A stretch of 64,000 nucleotides of DNA from positions 90,941,221 to 91,005,220 of the forward strand of contig OY757021.1 in NCBI GenBank assembly GCA_963580285.1, in the 5' to 3' direction. Every line of letters starts with the position of its first letter. The stretch's first letter is position 1. Below, in pieces: positions 21,549-34,931 of the stretch. Under the pieces are notes generated by a model, which was not told where the DNA came from, did no database searches, and saw nothing but the letters and a program-made list of their open reading frames with translations. Source of the DNA: Lucinisca nassula (lineage: Eukaryota; Mollusca; Bivalvia; Lucinida; Lucinidae). The translations under genes were made by a program, and so were the position numbers.

Positions 21549-22640
21549 ATCCCAAATCAGCCTCTAAAGTTTCAGGGCAATAGCTCAACTCGTTTTTGAG
21601 ATATCTTTTTTACAATCTTAAAACGCGCAAAATTTCAAAGGGCCATAAATCAAGTAAACAATTCAGATTTGTTTTAAACGTTGATCAGTTCATGTGATCA
21701 TCATCCCCAATCAGTAAGTAAAGTTTCAGTGCAACAGTTATAATGAATTTTGAGATATTCTGCTCACAAGATTATATATCTTGCTTACAAGCTTAAAACT
21801 CCCAAAGTTTCGAAGGGCCATAACTCAAGTAAAATAAATCAGATTTTTACCAAAGTTATTCAGTTCATCTTCTCATCATCCCTGATCAGACTGTAAAGTT
21901 TCAGGGCAATCGCTTAATCGTTTTTGAGATATCTTGCTTACAAGCTTAAAATGCCCAAAGTTGCAAAGGGCCATTATTCAAGAAAACAAAATCGGACTTT
22001 TTCCAAAAGTTTAACAGTTCATCTACTCATCATTCCAAATCAGTCTGTAAAGTTTCAGGGAAATACATGTAGCTAAAATCGTTTTAATTGAGATATCTTG
22101 CTTACAAGCTTAAAGTGCCCAAAGCTTCATGGGGTCACAACTCAAGTAAACACATTCAGATTTTTTTTTCGAATGATAATCAGTTCATCTTCGGATCATC
22201 CCCAATCAGTCTGTAAATTTTAAGGGCAATAGCTCTAATGTTTTTTGAGATATATTGCTTACAATCTTAAAATTCCCAAAGTTCCAAAGGGCCATAACTC
22301 AAGAATTTTTTTTTAAAAAGTTAATAAGTTTATCTTCTCATCATCCCCAATCAGTCTGTAAAGTTTCAACGCAACAGCTCTAACGGTTTTCGAGATATCT
22401 TGCTTACAATATTTCATAGCGTTTTTTTTTATTCAAAGGGGCATCACTCCAGAAAAGGGCAGATTCCTGATGATCAGTTAATATTTTTTTCATAAGAAAT
22501 CTATATATGAAATTTCAAAAACCTAGCAAGCACGGTTCAAAAGTTATGCTATGCAGTAAAAAGCGGGACTGACGGAAGGACGGACGAACATGGCAGAAGC
22601 AATATGCCCCCACAACTTCTTCGAAAGTGGGGGCATAACA
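21549..22640. repeat. Tandem array of ~155-bp units, right arm
   Basis: Mirror of 13,231-14,322. The array runs about 40 bp further toward the spacer than in the left arm. Confidence 0.75.
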
Positions 22641-23568
22641 ATAATAAATAAGGTTTGGGGTGGGGATAGGAACGGTTTCTGAGATATTGGACCTTTAACA
22701 AAGTGGAGGGGGTGGGGCATGGCCCCAGCATATGCAAGTGACCCCTAGGATGGCGTCAGCGAATACGTCTTATCAGTAATAAGAATATATATGATTTGGG
22801 GTGGGGATCTGAATGGTTTCTATGATATATGGCCTTTTGTGAAATGGAGGGGTGGGGCATGGCCAGGCACAACCTGGGCATAAACGCATATGGCTGAAAG
22901 AAGTTTACTCAAGGCACATTTCTATTAAAATTCGTCAAAATATCTGCAAAGGCTTGGCATAAATGCCAATTTTCAATTTTCCCCATTATAAGTCTATGGA
23001 AACTCTAAGTTGCCGTAGCGACTAAACTGTAAAGCTGATTTTCATAAATAAATTAAAAAAACACTTACTTTCAATCCCCCAGCCCAAGGACGCTATAGAT
23101 GAAATTAAGACCCAACTGACCCAGCGGTTTCAGATATGTCGTTTGAAAGTGTTGACGCCAGACGACACACGACGGACGACCACGACTGACAACTGCATAT
23201 CTTTTAAGCTCTCCCGGAGCCTTCGGCTCTGGTGAGCTAAAATTACTGAGTAATATGTGTTTGATCAATATGGTCGACATGTCCATATATGGTATTACTG
23301 CTTAGAAAACTATCATTGCCTCATTTTCTCGAAACTCGGTTCTATCATAGATTGTACTATTAACTTCAAAATTCAATTTGTTTATATATGCTTCTGTAAG
23401 ATAAAAAGTGGACTTTTTGTGGTAAAGTAACTGTCCTCTTGGCTTTCCGCTGTTGGTGTTTCCATTGGGGTCTGTAGCTTCATGTTTGTGTTTCTTTCCC
23501 TTTGGTGTCTCTGACGGGAGCTGTGGGTTAAAAGTATCGATTCCTGATCATTGCCTCTATTTATTTTT

Positions 23569-25300
23569 AGCTCTCCAGAGAGGAAGGCTGCCGGGGAGCT
23601 TATAGGATAGGCAGTTGGCCGTCGTCATCTGCGTCGTCTGCGCCTGCGTCTGTCAACACTTTCAAACGACACCTCTTTAAAGCCACCGGGCCGATTGGGT
23701 CCAAATTTTATCTGTATCATCCTTGGACTAGGGGATTGAAAGTTTTTTTTTAATGAAAATCGGCCATTTATTTTGGTTGCAATGGCAACTTATAGTTTCC
23801 ATAGACTTATAATGGGGACAATTGAAAAATGACATTTACTGCCAAGCCTTTGCAGATATTTTGACAAAACTTTCATTGAAATGACGTTCGAAGAAGTTAA
23901 TCCCTACGGATTTCAGAACGAAACGATTTTACCAAATCTAAATCTCTATGTCATCCCGATGCCTCTAATCAAGTTTCAGATCAATTTGACCTTTGGTTTA
24001 GGAGGAGATGTCGTTTGAAGAATAAATATTGGAACGGAACGATTTAAGCAAAACTGAATCCCAATTTCATCCCGATGCCTCCCATCAAGTTTCAGCTCAA
24101 TTCGACCTTTGGTTCGAGAGGAGATCGTTTGAAGAGTTTCAAGATGACCACCAGGGCGGCCAACTTGGATATCGGAATGGAACTTTTCTTTAGCAAATCT
24201 GAATATCCATGTCATCCTGATGCCTCCACTCAAATTTCAGCTCAATTCAACCTTTGGTTTGGGAGATGTCGTTTGAAGAATATCAAGATGGCCGCCATGG
24301 TGACCATTTTTGACATCCGAATGGAACGATTTTAGCAAATCTGAATCGCCATGTCATCCCGATGCCTCACATTAAGCTTCAGCTCAATTCGACCTTTGGT
24401 TCGGGAGGAGATGTCGTTTGAAGAATTCAAGATGGCCACCATAGCGGCCATCTTTGATATTGGAACGGAACAATTTGAGCAAATCTGAATCTCCATGTCA
24501 GCCCGATGCCTCCCATCAAGTTTCATCACAATGGCTTGGGAGATGTCGTTTTAAGAATTTCAAGATGGCCGCCATGGCGGCCTTCTTGGATATCGGAATG
24601 GAACATTTTAACAAATCTGAATCTCCATGTAATCTCGATTCCTCCAATCAAGTTTCATCTCAATTCTACATTTGGTTTGGAAGAATTTCAAGATGGCTGC
24701 CAAGGCGGCCATCTTGGATATCCGAACGGAATGATTTTAGCAAATCTGAATCCCCACGTGTCCCATCAAGTCTCAGCTCAATTCGACCTTTGGTTTGGGA
24801 GGGGATGCCGTTTGCAGAATTTCAAGATGGCTGCCATGGCGGTCATCTTGGCCATCCGAACGGAACGTTTTTAGTAAATCTGAATCTCCATGTCAAACCG
24901 ATGTCTCCCATCAACTTCCAGCTCAATTCTACCTTTGGTTTGTGGGGAGATGTTGTTTGAAGAATTTCAAGATGGCCACCATGGCGGCGAACTTGGATAT
25001 TCGAATGGGACGATTTCAGCAAATCTAAATCTCCATGTCACCCTGATTCCTCCCATCATGTTTAAGCTCAATTTGACCTTTTGGTTTGGAAGGAGATGTC
25101 GTTTGATGAATTTCTAGATGGCTGCCATAGCGGCCATCTTGGACATCCAAACGGGACCATTTTAGCAAATCTGAATCTCCATATCACCAGGTATCAGCTT
25201 AATCTGACTTCCGGTTCTGGAAGAGATGTCGAAAATGTGAAAAACCAACGACGGACAACAGGCCACAACATACGCGGACCTGGAGCTACAGGTGAGCTAG

Positions 25301-25301
<1 letters not shown>
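23569..25301. repeat. HINE-like element with ATGGCGGCCAT tandem array, right arm
   Basis: Mirror of 10,561-12,304; array at about 23,920-25,200. Unit B lacks this element: its sequence passes from CCTGATCATTGCCTCTA directly into other sequence at about 44,180. Confidence 0.72.

Positions 25302-25303
<2 letters not shown>

Positions 25304-25371
<68 letters not shown>
25304..25371 (+). repeat. (AC)n microsatellite, right arm
   Basis: About 34 repeats against 24 in the left arm. Confidence 0.9.
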
Positions 25372-25374
<3 letters not shown>

Positions 25375-26091
25375 AAAAATCATCTTCTAAAAAAAAAAAA
25401 AAAAAAACAGATTCTCTATAAGACTGGGCCTTAAAGGTGCATTATTGAGCTACCGGGTCTCAAATTTTTTTTTCTGGTTTTTATCTTCAATGCATACTCC
25501 TTTGTCATGTGTACACTTTTGGAGCCAAATATAGCTTCAGAACTTTGTGAAAATGGTCGTTTTCATTCGTGTTTACCCTTAGCTCTGAACATGTGTTCGG
25601 AATTCTGTTCTAAAAATAAATCTGTCACTTTACACATACATGGCGATAGTATCGTCTCTGAGTGTCGTTACTTATGGTATGGTATTCAGCGTCATATTTC
25701 TTTCGATTCAGGCATGGCCTAAGCAAACAAGGCCAAAAATGAACGTCGCATAACGTCATATATGGGGATTCTATTTTTGTCACGAACTAAAAATAGATCT
25801 AACTAGTGTGCGAAACCTAGTTAGGGAATCCCTCTCAAACTCGTTTACCTGTCATCATAATTGTTCGCATTTTTTTTGCATAAAATGCATTCATTTGTAT
25901 TGTTTTAAAGAAAAATACCGGCTATATGTATTTTATTTTTGGAAGCATTTTTGCCATATAGCTCAATAATGCACCTTTAATGGAAATATTGACCATATTT
26001 ATCTGAACAGGTTGTGTGTGTGTGTGTGTGTGTGTGTGTTTGTTTTTTGTTTGTTTGTTTTGTTTTGTTTTTGTGTTTTGTTTTAATGTGA

Positions 26092-26141
26092 ACGTCTCCA
26101 AAATGACCTTAACAGTGTTGACGGGGACGTAAAACCTCAAA
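26092..26141 (+). mobile_element. SINE-3 3' tail fragment, right arm
   Basis: Mirror of 9,718-9,767. A GT microsatellite lies at ~26,013-26,039. Confidence 0.65.
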
Positions 26142-26875
26142 ACAAACAAAACAAACAAACAATGTAATTTGGCTGTTTAGTTTCGTTGCTATGGCAACTT
26201 AGCGTTTCCATAGTCTTGTAATGGGGAAAATTGAAAATTTACATTTACTGCCAAGCCTTAGCAGATATTTTGGCAAACTTTCATAGAAATATTCTTCAAG
26301 TAATCTTTATTTGCCATATGGTTTAGGCCTACTGTTCATTTTTAATAGTTGCCATTGAAAACCAAAATAAAAAATAGGAGAAAAATACTTAAAAAAATCA
26401 TCTCCTCATAAACTATATTCTCTATGAGGCTGAGACTTTATGGAAACATTTACCATAGTTGCATTTACACGTTTTATTTTATTTTTATTTATCTTTTATA
26501 AAATTTGGCACTGTAGTTGCTATGGGAAGTGAAGAGTTTCCACAGACTTATAATGGGGAAAACTGAAAATGACATTTACACCTTTCAAGCTATTTTATCA
26601 AACTTTCATAGATATCTTCCTTAAACAAAGTTCTATCTGCCTATCGGTTGCCATAGATGGGCAGTTGTCAATTGTCGTCTGTTATATTCTGTTGGTTCAA
26701 AATAAGAAACATATTTTAAATTTTCCATTGTTTTGAGATCTGAGAGAATGCACTATGTCACACGGATATTATCGTACTGCACCTAACAGCTCCAGACAAT
26801 TTCAGTTGCAATATTTGTTGTAAATTTACTTAACATTGAGCAAACAATTTTGATCCTAATCTGACCCCGAACAAC

Positions 26876-27155
26876 CATTTCGAAAACACGCCTATACAAA
26901 TACATTGCCACCTTTATCGCCGAAAAAACTGAAGATTTTAAGACGAAATATTACGATATTTTTTCTTATTTCTGCTCAAAATATAGATTGTTGGCACTCG
27001 TTAGAACCGCCACATCGAGGCGGTTCTAACGAGTACCCACAATCTATATTTTAGAGCAGAAATAAGAAAAATAAGGTTACCCCTGCAAACCCCAGTTTTA
27101 CTATATAAAAGTGGGGTTCGAGGGGGTCAAAATTATATAGGCGTGTTTTCGTGAT
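26876..27155. mobile_element. Palindromic element, complete type copy, right arm
   Basis: Mirror of 8,704-8,983. Confidence 0.85.
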
Positions 27156-27188
27156 GCCTTTCAAGTGCTTGCGCTTTGATTATTTTTA

Positions 27189-27505
27189 ACATCACAAAAG
27201 CACGCCTATATAATTTTGATCCTTCAAATCCCTTTTTATACAGTAAAACTAGCGTTTACAGGGATATACAATATATTTCTTATTTCTGCTAATACATTGT
27301 GGGTACTCGTTAGAACCGCATCGGCGATACTCGTTAGCGGTACTCGTAAGAACCGCTTCGCCGAGGCGGTTCTAACGAATATCCATAATCTATCTTTAGA
27401 GCAAAAATATATAAAAAAAAAATGAAATTTTTGTCAGAAATGTTTCCTTTTTTATTTTTGGTGACCAAATGCCCAATATATTTGAATAGGCTTGTTTTCC
27501 GAATG
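27189..27505. mobile_element. Palindromic element with doubled centre, right arm
   Basis: Mirror of 8,354-8,670. Confidence 0.78.
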
Positions 27506-27608
27506 TTTTCGCGCGGTTTAACGTTATTTGCTTGCAATAATCTCGCGGATAACAGCAATATTGCTGCCACAGTATTATTTACTTGAGATCGAACGAAAAA
27601 CAATCGAC

Positions 27609-27771
27609 CCCAAAATGCCAGACTCGGGTCACATGTGAGACGCCGAGTTCTGCAACGGAAGGTCATGTTGTTTGTCTCCGGGTGCTCCCGATTTCGCCCA
27701 CCTCTCATTAACTATCGGCTCGATATGAGTGAAATAATCTTGAAACGGCCGTAAAACCAAAACGAAACCGA
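27609..27771 (+). mobile_element. SINE-2, 5'-truncated, right arm
   Basis: Mirror of 8,088-8,250. Confidence 0.7.
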
Positions 27772-27922
27772 TCGACCCAAAAATACAATGGCACTCCAAC
27801 CTAAATGTGGTTTATGGCTACGCTATATACTCTGTATGTTTAATTACAGTATTAATAAGCAGATACATGTGGTTTGTGGCTGCATGTACCTTGTATACCC
27901 TGTTTTCAAGAACATATTAATT

Positions 27923-28216
27923 AGTTTGCTTTGTGGTTTAACGTAACCGTTAACACTATTTATGCCATTTTGGAGACGTTGCGTCCAATTTCATGGGACT
28001 TTTACCCAACATTGAGATGTAGTGGCATGTTATTCCCTACCACCCAATGAGACCAATAAGGTTAAAATGCATGGCCGGACCTACTCGCACTACCTTGCCT
28101 GGGCAGGCTCAGACCCTCTAAGCGGTTTAGCAGTATTAATGTGTGGTCGGTTTCAGCTCGTTCTGCGTAGAAGCAACCTGCAGCCATATCAATTTCTCTA
28201 AGCCCCAATTGGCGGT
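27923..28216 (-). mobile_element. SINE-3, near full length, right arm
   Basis: Mirror of 7,643-7,936. A further diverged copy lies at the equivalent place in unit B (45,128-45,358). Confidence 0.7.
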
Positions 28217-29276
28217 GACCATGAACTTAGTAATATTGAGGATACAGTCACTTGTTTTAGATTATCCTTACTTAAACAGACATTTTTGAGTCTGAACAAT
28301 TTCCGATCTAAAATTTGCTGGAATTATTTGCATAATATAACTACATAATGCAATATCGCTGTAGGTAACGTGGTCTTGACATAGTGGTTTGAATCAGAAA
28401 ACAGCAGCAGCATCAACAACATTGTGCAATATCACTAAAGTGAATGCAAACAAGTTTCAGTCAGCAAAGAAATGCTAGGGTTTGTCTGCGAAATTTCCTG
28501 GGGCGGGGACAAAAAGATGATCTATCAGTAGGTTCAGCAAACGCGTGAAACAAGGCAACACGTCTTTCTGATTTATGTTTTCCTGAACATGACAGACAAA
28601 GAACTGTCAGAATATCAGCGAAACTAGGGTGAAAAGCGGAATGAAATCATTGCTAAAATATAAACCTCCCGTCTTAACATACTTTCTCCAATAACTATTT
28701 TATGTTATCATTACTTTTAATTTTATAAGATTTATAAGTGAGCAGCAACCCGACAAAATGTACTTTAAACATGGGCGGGCAGTAAATGCGCAGATCTGAT
28801 GCGCAGCCTAATCGGCACCTTCGCTACCCGCATGGAATTTCAATGTACCCGAGACTATCTTAGAGAAAACAGAATTGTCTCTTACCTGGTTCCAAAAACG
28901 CCCTGACTGACCTGTGTCTCATGACCACTGGAAGGATATGCAGTCATGTTTAGATATACGAAACAATTATTATGATCGATGATCGTGTGACATAAATCAC
29001 ATGTTTTCCGCGAAATAAAATTTAAGACCTTTTTACAAACAAATGCATTATTTATTAAGGTCGGATATACATGTTGTTATCGCTGAGTGATGAAGCTGAG
29101 AAACACTTCGCTGACTCAAACAACGAAGGTTCGTTTACCATGCCTGATTCGAACTTATCTTCTCTCTCATGAGAACATTCTCCCCCCTAGCACTAGATTG
29201 AGGTAATTTTGGAAGATTTTCTACTGTATGTTGTGTGTACTTATTAGAATAGACTTTATTTTATTTTATAGAAGGA

Positions 29277-29427
29277 AAGGATAAAGCTTAATTTTCTAAT
29301 TTCGGTCTAACATATAGATTGTGGGTACACGTTAGAACTACCCCGATGAGGCGGTTATAATGTGTACCCACAATTTATATTTTAGAGGAAAAATAAGAAA
29401 AATATCACAATTTTTCATTTGAAAATT
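29277..29427. mobile_element. Palindromic element, diverged, right arm
   Basis: Mirror of 6,430-6,580. Confidence 0.7.
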
Positions 29428-29673
29428 TGCTTTTTTTTACTGTAAAATACGCAGGAAAAGTGATAGTGTGACACAGGCATGTTAAGCTCCTGTGGGAAGC
29501 TCCTGTGGGATCAATAATTCCATTTTGACATGCCGGTGCACGACTAAATCTACTATAAGACCTATGTTCTGTGGCGTCTGACCTGGGTCTACACGCTATG
29601 TAAATATGGCTTAGCAAAAGCTGGTAGTCTAATTTATGTTTTCTTATTTCTGCTCTAAAATATACATGTAGGT

Positions 29674-29906
29674 TGTGGTTTGTTTCTTAGTTTGATTTGA
29701 GGTTTAACGTCCCGGTCAACACTAATTAGGTCACTTTGGAGACGTTGCTTCCACTTTTTTGTGGGACTTTTACTGAGATAGAATGACATCTCAATCCCTG
29801 CCGCCAGATGAAACCTATAGGGTTTATATGCATAGACAGGCCGACTCACACCACTTTGCCTTGGCAAGCTTAAACCTTCAAGCGGTTTACCAGTACTCTT
29901 GTGTGT
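29674..29906 (-). mobile_element. SINE-3, 5'-truncated, right arm
   Basis: Mirror of 5,951-6,183. Confidence 0.72.
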
Positions 29907-29921
29907 TCAGTCAAGCATCAT

Positions 29922-30194
29922 CATCATGAAAACACGCCTATATAAATCTGACTTCTTCAAACCCAACTTTTATGTAGTAAAACTGGAGTTTCAGGGGTAT
30001 ACTTTTTTTTTATTTCTGCTTAAAATCATAGATTGTTGGTACCCGTTAGAACCGCCTCGTCGAGGCGGTTCTAACGAGTACCAACAATCTATGTTTTGAG
30101 CAGAACACGAAAAATATTGGGATTTTTACCTGGAAAATTTCATTTTTTGGTGGTAAAATTTTACCAATATATTTGAATAGGCATGTTTTCGTAA
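29922..30194. mobile_element. Palindromic element, complete, right arm
   Basis: Mirror of 5,663-5,935. Confidence 0.82.
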
Positions 30195-30201
30195 TGTGCA
30201 G

Positions 30202-30401
30202 CTCTGGGACAAATGTAGGTTGCAGTTACACATTATAGAACCGCCTCATCATGATCGAGGCGGCTCTCACGTGTACCGACAATGTATATTTCAGAGCAAA
30301 AATTAGAAAAAAAAAATAAGTTTTACCCCTGTGAATCCCAGATTTACTATACGAAAGTGGGGGTCAAGGGAACAGAATTATGTGGGCCTGTTTTCGTGAT
30401 G
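30202..30401. mobile_element. Palindromic element (one end lost), right arm
   Basis: Mirror of 5,458-5,655. Confidence 0.72.
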
Positions 30402-30565
30402 GGTTACTGCCCAACTTTCACGGGTCGAACACCATTTCCTGCTTCGATGTTTACATCTAAATGGAAGTATATTTTCATTTAGACTGCGGTTTGGGACGTT
30501 TCTTCTCTTTCAGCCAATCAGAAGTCGTTTCTGCTGCTGACTATATTGTGAAGAGGCCTTCTTAA

Positions 30566-31616
30566 GCCTAGGTCACATGGCCCGACCGATGTCCGGCATC
30601 GGTGGAGCTCGGTAAATTTTTGGGGTGTCGCCGAGTTCCCCTCATCGGAGGCATAGCTCGGTGACGTGAACGGACTCCGTCCGGAGATCTACAGGCGACC
30701 GACCAAATACCGGTCCATGACCGTACGGAGTCTGTCTTAACAGGGGAGATTTTTTCGGCCTATGTGGTAGCAACTACCGGCCGGTGGTCGATCGGACATC
30801 GGGGGGGGGGGGGTATACGGCCGGTACCCGAGCAGGTTATGGACACCGTGCGATCACCGGACGGGTTGTAAACGGTCTTTGAACACTGCCCGGCCGATGT
30901 TCGGCCGTTGTAACTCGGACTTGGCGGGTGGGGGGGGGGGGGCGTGGGGCGATGGTCAGCTATTACATCACTGTATAAATATATCTTCTTCCCGTGATCC
31001 ATCTCTGGTGGTGGCCTCTTCTCCTCATCCCCATCATTTTTCCTGGCAACTTTTGGCATCCTTGAAGTCTGTCAAAAGAGGGAGTACACATTGAAATCCT
31101 GATGTTGCTCGTGTGAGGTGTTGCTTGTGTAAACACAACTAGCTGAATGTTGTACACGGACTGGAGCGAGCCGTTTATATACAAGCAGCGATATCCGGCC
31201 GAGTTCCGGCCGATGTCCGGCCGAGCTTCGGCCACTGTATCTTACATCGGTCACCCACCGGTACTATATTTTCGAAGGCTTGGTCCCACATCGGTTGGAC
31301 CTCGGCCGAAACTCGGTCGGTGTCCGTTCACAAAAGCGTGTCCTTTGGTGGTCTCAGATGGACGGGACACCGGCCGATACTCAGCCGTACACCGGCCGAT
31401 GCGTATTCCGATTTGGTAAGGATGGGGCTGCGATGAAGGAGCTCGGTGAGAGCCCGTCGAATTTTAACATCGTAGTTAAATTTCGCCGAGCTGCCCACCG
31501 ATGCGGTTTTAAGCCCCAAACGCCGGCCGGGGACCACGGGATTCCGGCCGGTGTTTGCCGAAAGTCGCATTGCTCGCTCATCGAAACCTCATCGGCCGGG
31601 CTATGTGACCTAGGCA
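30566..31616. mobile_element. GC-rich TTAA-flanked element, right arm
   Basis: Mirror of 4,243-5,295, with TTAA at 30,562-30,565 and 31,617-31,620. Homopolymer tracts differ in length between the arms. Confidence 0.8.
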
Positions 31617-32671
31617 TTAATGATTAAGAAAGGTCCTTAACCATTACGATGAATTTTTAACACATTATTCAGCCCAGATGCTTCTGACTGACTGACAAGC
31701 AATACATCTTCACCCTATACCTGATAGAGAAATCAAGCCAGGTGATTTTAATGTCCATTGACTGATCTATGGTCTTCCTTTTTACTGGAATATCAAAAAC
31801 ATATATTAACAAGAAGGAGAATCAATATGAAGCATGCATATCCAATGTCATTATTGACATAATAAATGAAAAAAAAAATAGGTTTTCATCGTTCCTTATT
31901 TTGACATCCTTTCCTGACCATTCACTCTACTTCTATTTTACTTATTTAACCCTTTTTTACCCAATGGAATTATCCAACTTAAATATAGCACAGGTTCATT
32001 TTAAAATTAAGGGTGTCAGGGTGTGTTTTCTTCAGAATTTGCAAATTGGCTGAACTATTTGCAAACAGTGTAGGCCCTGATCAGAGGCCGTGTTCTGTGA
32101 CGTCTGATCTGGGCCTGCTTCGCTTCGCAGACTTACTTGTGAAGGAATCTCTTCATGACTTCTAACCTATACGCCGTACGGTAATAGTGTATCTCATCAA
32201 ATACATGTACCGGACAATAACATCTGCGGACGTGCAAACTAAAGTCTTGGATGCATGTTTGTGATAAGAAGGAAGGTGCATGGTTAACGACATTTATCTT
32301 TCAAGTAAATCGCATTATAATTGTCGGCTTGAAGCTCGGTCGTACATGTATGCCACCCTTTAAAGTCTTCCGTTTTGATTTTTCTAGATAAAAGTGTGGA
32401 ACACTAATGTTGAGTGATTTTGCTTGATAAAAATCTGGAAACTCGTGCCACAAATTATCACACCTTTGATAGATTGATTTTGACTTCTGATATTTTTTCG
32501 GGGTATATAACACAGTTCGATCATTCCTGACAGCAAACAAAATCTATCATAACTGCGATCGAGTCAGCTCTGTTGGATATATTCGAAAAAAAAAAAAATA
32601 CCGAACTTCGTCCTATATATAAAGTGAGTACTTTCTTATATTTTTAATAAAACATAAAAGAAAATTTCGCT

Positions 32672-32812
32672 TTTAAGACCACCTAAAATTAAGACTAATT
32701 CTGCTTTAAAAAGGTTATTTAGTTGGTGGCAGATATTCCTTATTTGTGTTTTCTGCATACAGTGTCCTCTGGTCAGGGACCACCTTTGGGACTGTTCAAA
32801 GGTGGTCTTAAA
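32672..32812 (-). mobile_element. TTTAAGACCACCT-ended MITE, right arm
   Basis: Mirror of 3,056-3,196. Confidence 0.7.
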
Positions 32813-32953
32813 GAATATAGGAAATTTACTGTATATGTTTGTTCGGGCAATTACAGAAACATTACGATGACACTCCCGTGTGCTAAAATGGCGAGGTCAT
32901 TTCTTAAAACTCAGCATTTTTCAGATTCCTATGTTTGATATGTTTTTATAAAT

Positions 32954-33172
32954 GAGCCCCGCCAAGCGAATTTGTGTCTTCGAGCATTCCGTCATAACAA
33001 ATTTTAACTGCGCATGCCCAGCCATTCAGAGGGGCCTGGGATATGGCTTTCTGTCTGAAGGTTCCTCTTGATTCACTGCTTGTATGAGCGAGCAGCGAAG
33101 GTTCTGGCGAGACTGCGCTGAACCTTCGCTGCTCGCATAGGCGATAAGTACCAAAATCGCTTGACGGGGCCC
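32954..33172 (-). mobile_element. GGCCCCG(T/C)CAAGCG-ended MITE, right arm
   Basis: Mirror copy of 2,696-2,914 with the same terminal inverted repeats and internal hairpin. Confidence 0.72.
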
Positions 33173-33179
33173 ATATAGA

Positions 33180-33790
33180 ATAGAATATAGAATAGAATAG
33201 AATAGAATATTTTTATTCGGCATACCATCTACAAACAGGGTGTTCACCACATGTAACAAACAACAATACATAACCAATATAACAGAACAATTTAGAAAGC
33301 ATGTATATCGGCAAATAAAGTATTTGAGAGCCAAGTATCGCTTTTTGTTGTTAAAGCAAGAGAAAGCTGTTGCAAAAGGTTGTCCTTGTATGCAAACAGG
33401 AACAACCATTTGAAAGAGTTCCCCGTCGTCTAGCATCAATCAATGCAAAAGTTAAATGCTCTATAATGCAGTATACAATAAGACCATCAGACTATCTGAC
33501 CATCAGAGCATCTGACCAGTTTTGTCTCGTTTTCATTAGTTGGGTTGACCAACTTAGAGAATATTGTAAAAGCCTCTACTACCGAGTTTGGTCCTTGAGA
33601 ATGCCAATTAATATTAAGGGTATTTAATAAACTGGATATGAGGTTATTTCTTACAAAATAACATGAAATGCATTTCATCTTCAAGTTGTAAGCATTCAGA
33701 GCATAAGCGTTGATCACGCGGTATTCTAGGTCTACAATAACGACCCCTTTCAATCAATAATTCATGAGCACTTATTCTCATCTTTGTCAG
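33180..33790 (-). pseudogene. 3' fragment of a LINE, right-arm copy
   Basis: Mirror of 2,083-2,693; the coding remnant is at 33,644-33,790. The pentamer tail differs slightly in arrangement between the arms. This is one of the faster-changing sites. Confidence 0.72.
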
Positions 33791-33804
33791 ATCTTATATA
33801 TATA

Positions 33805-34166
33805 TGATATTTCTGGTCCAAACATAAATTGTGGATGCTCGTTAGAACCGCCCCTATGTTTAGTACAAACAATATTAGGCAGTTCTAATAAGCACTTTTT
33901 TTTTTTGGTTTGGGTTTTACGGCCCTTTCAAGATTATTTCACTCATATCGAGCCGATCGTTAATCAGAGGTGGGCGAAAACCGGAGTACCCGGAGAAAAA
34001 CCACTGACCTTCCGTTGCAGAACTTGGCGTCTCACACTTGGCCCGAGCGAGGCTCGAACCTACGGCGGTGAGAGACCTAATGACTAAGAGTCAGCGCTCT
34101 TATCCACTAGGCCACGGAGGCCCGTCTCTAATAAGCACTATCAAACTATATTTGGACTAGAAATAA
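33805..34166. mobile_element. Diverged palindromic element split by SINE-2, right arm
   Basis: Mirror of 1,707-2,068. Confidence 0.7.
33896..34124 (-). mobile_element. SINE-2, right-arm copy
   Basis: Mirror of 1,749-1,977 with the same target duplication. The tRNA-like head spans about 34,040-34,124. Confidence 0.85.
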
Positions 34167-34516
34167 GAAAATTATCGGATATTTTCAACTAAAAAATACT
34201 AGTTCTTGAGATGAGAAGAACGCCATTTTAGGGCACGGGTGTATTATTAATAATAGGAATCAAAGTGCTGACAGTAATTTTTAGGCTTTGAGTGTATGCG
34301 AAAGATGGTGCCGAATCGGAACATATCTTTAACACGCTGAACTTTAAGCACCGGGATTCTGATCTGGGTCTACACTGTTTGCCAGCGTCCCATTTTGGGC
34401 CCTAGACATCTCGTATATGGATTTATCCATTAAATAATGTAAAACACTTTCCACTACTTGCGGGACCCCTTATTTTCACTGCGCTCTATTTAAGAACTGA
34501 TAAAAATATTGGTCAT

Positions 34517-34683
34517 TACGAGTGAGTGAGTGTTATAGTTTTACGTCCCACCGACAGCTAAGGTCATACGGGGACGATCCCTAGGTTTAAAGACTCATCC
34601 GAAAGTCTGGAGAAGCCCGGGGTCGATCCTATGATCCCTGGTTTACAAGGCGAGTGGCGTAACCAAAACACCACGGAGGCTTC
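34517..34683 (-). mobile_element. SINE-1, right-arm copy
   Basis: Mirror of 1,190-1,356, with the GGTCATTA target duplication on both sides. Confidence 0.8.
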
Positions 34684-34687
34684 TAGG

Positions 34688-34931
34688 TCATTAAACGATA
34701 ACACATTTGATGAAAAATTTGTAATATTTTTCTTATTTATACTCAGAACATAGGTTTTGGGTGCTCGTTAGAACCGCCTCATTGAGGCGGTTCTAACGAG
34801 TACCCACAACCTATGTCTTGGAGCAGAATTAAGGAAAATAATGTTTACCTCCTTAAACTCCAGTCTTCTCTTTATGAAGTGGGGTTTAGAGGGGGGGGGG
34901 TCTTTTTTTCGCGGATTTGTTCACGTGATCC
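34688..34931. mobile_element. Palindromic element, right-arm copy
   Basis: Mirror of 942-1,185. The G tract at ~34,890 differs in length from the partner C tract. Confidence 0.78.
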
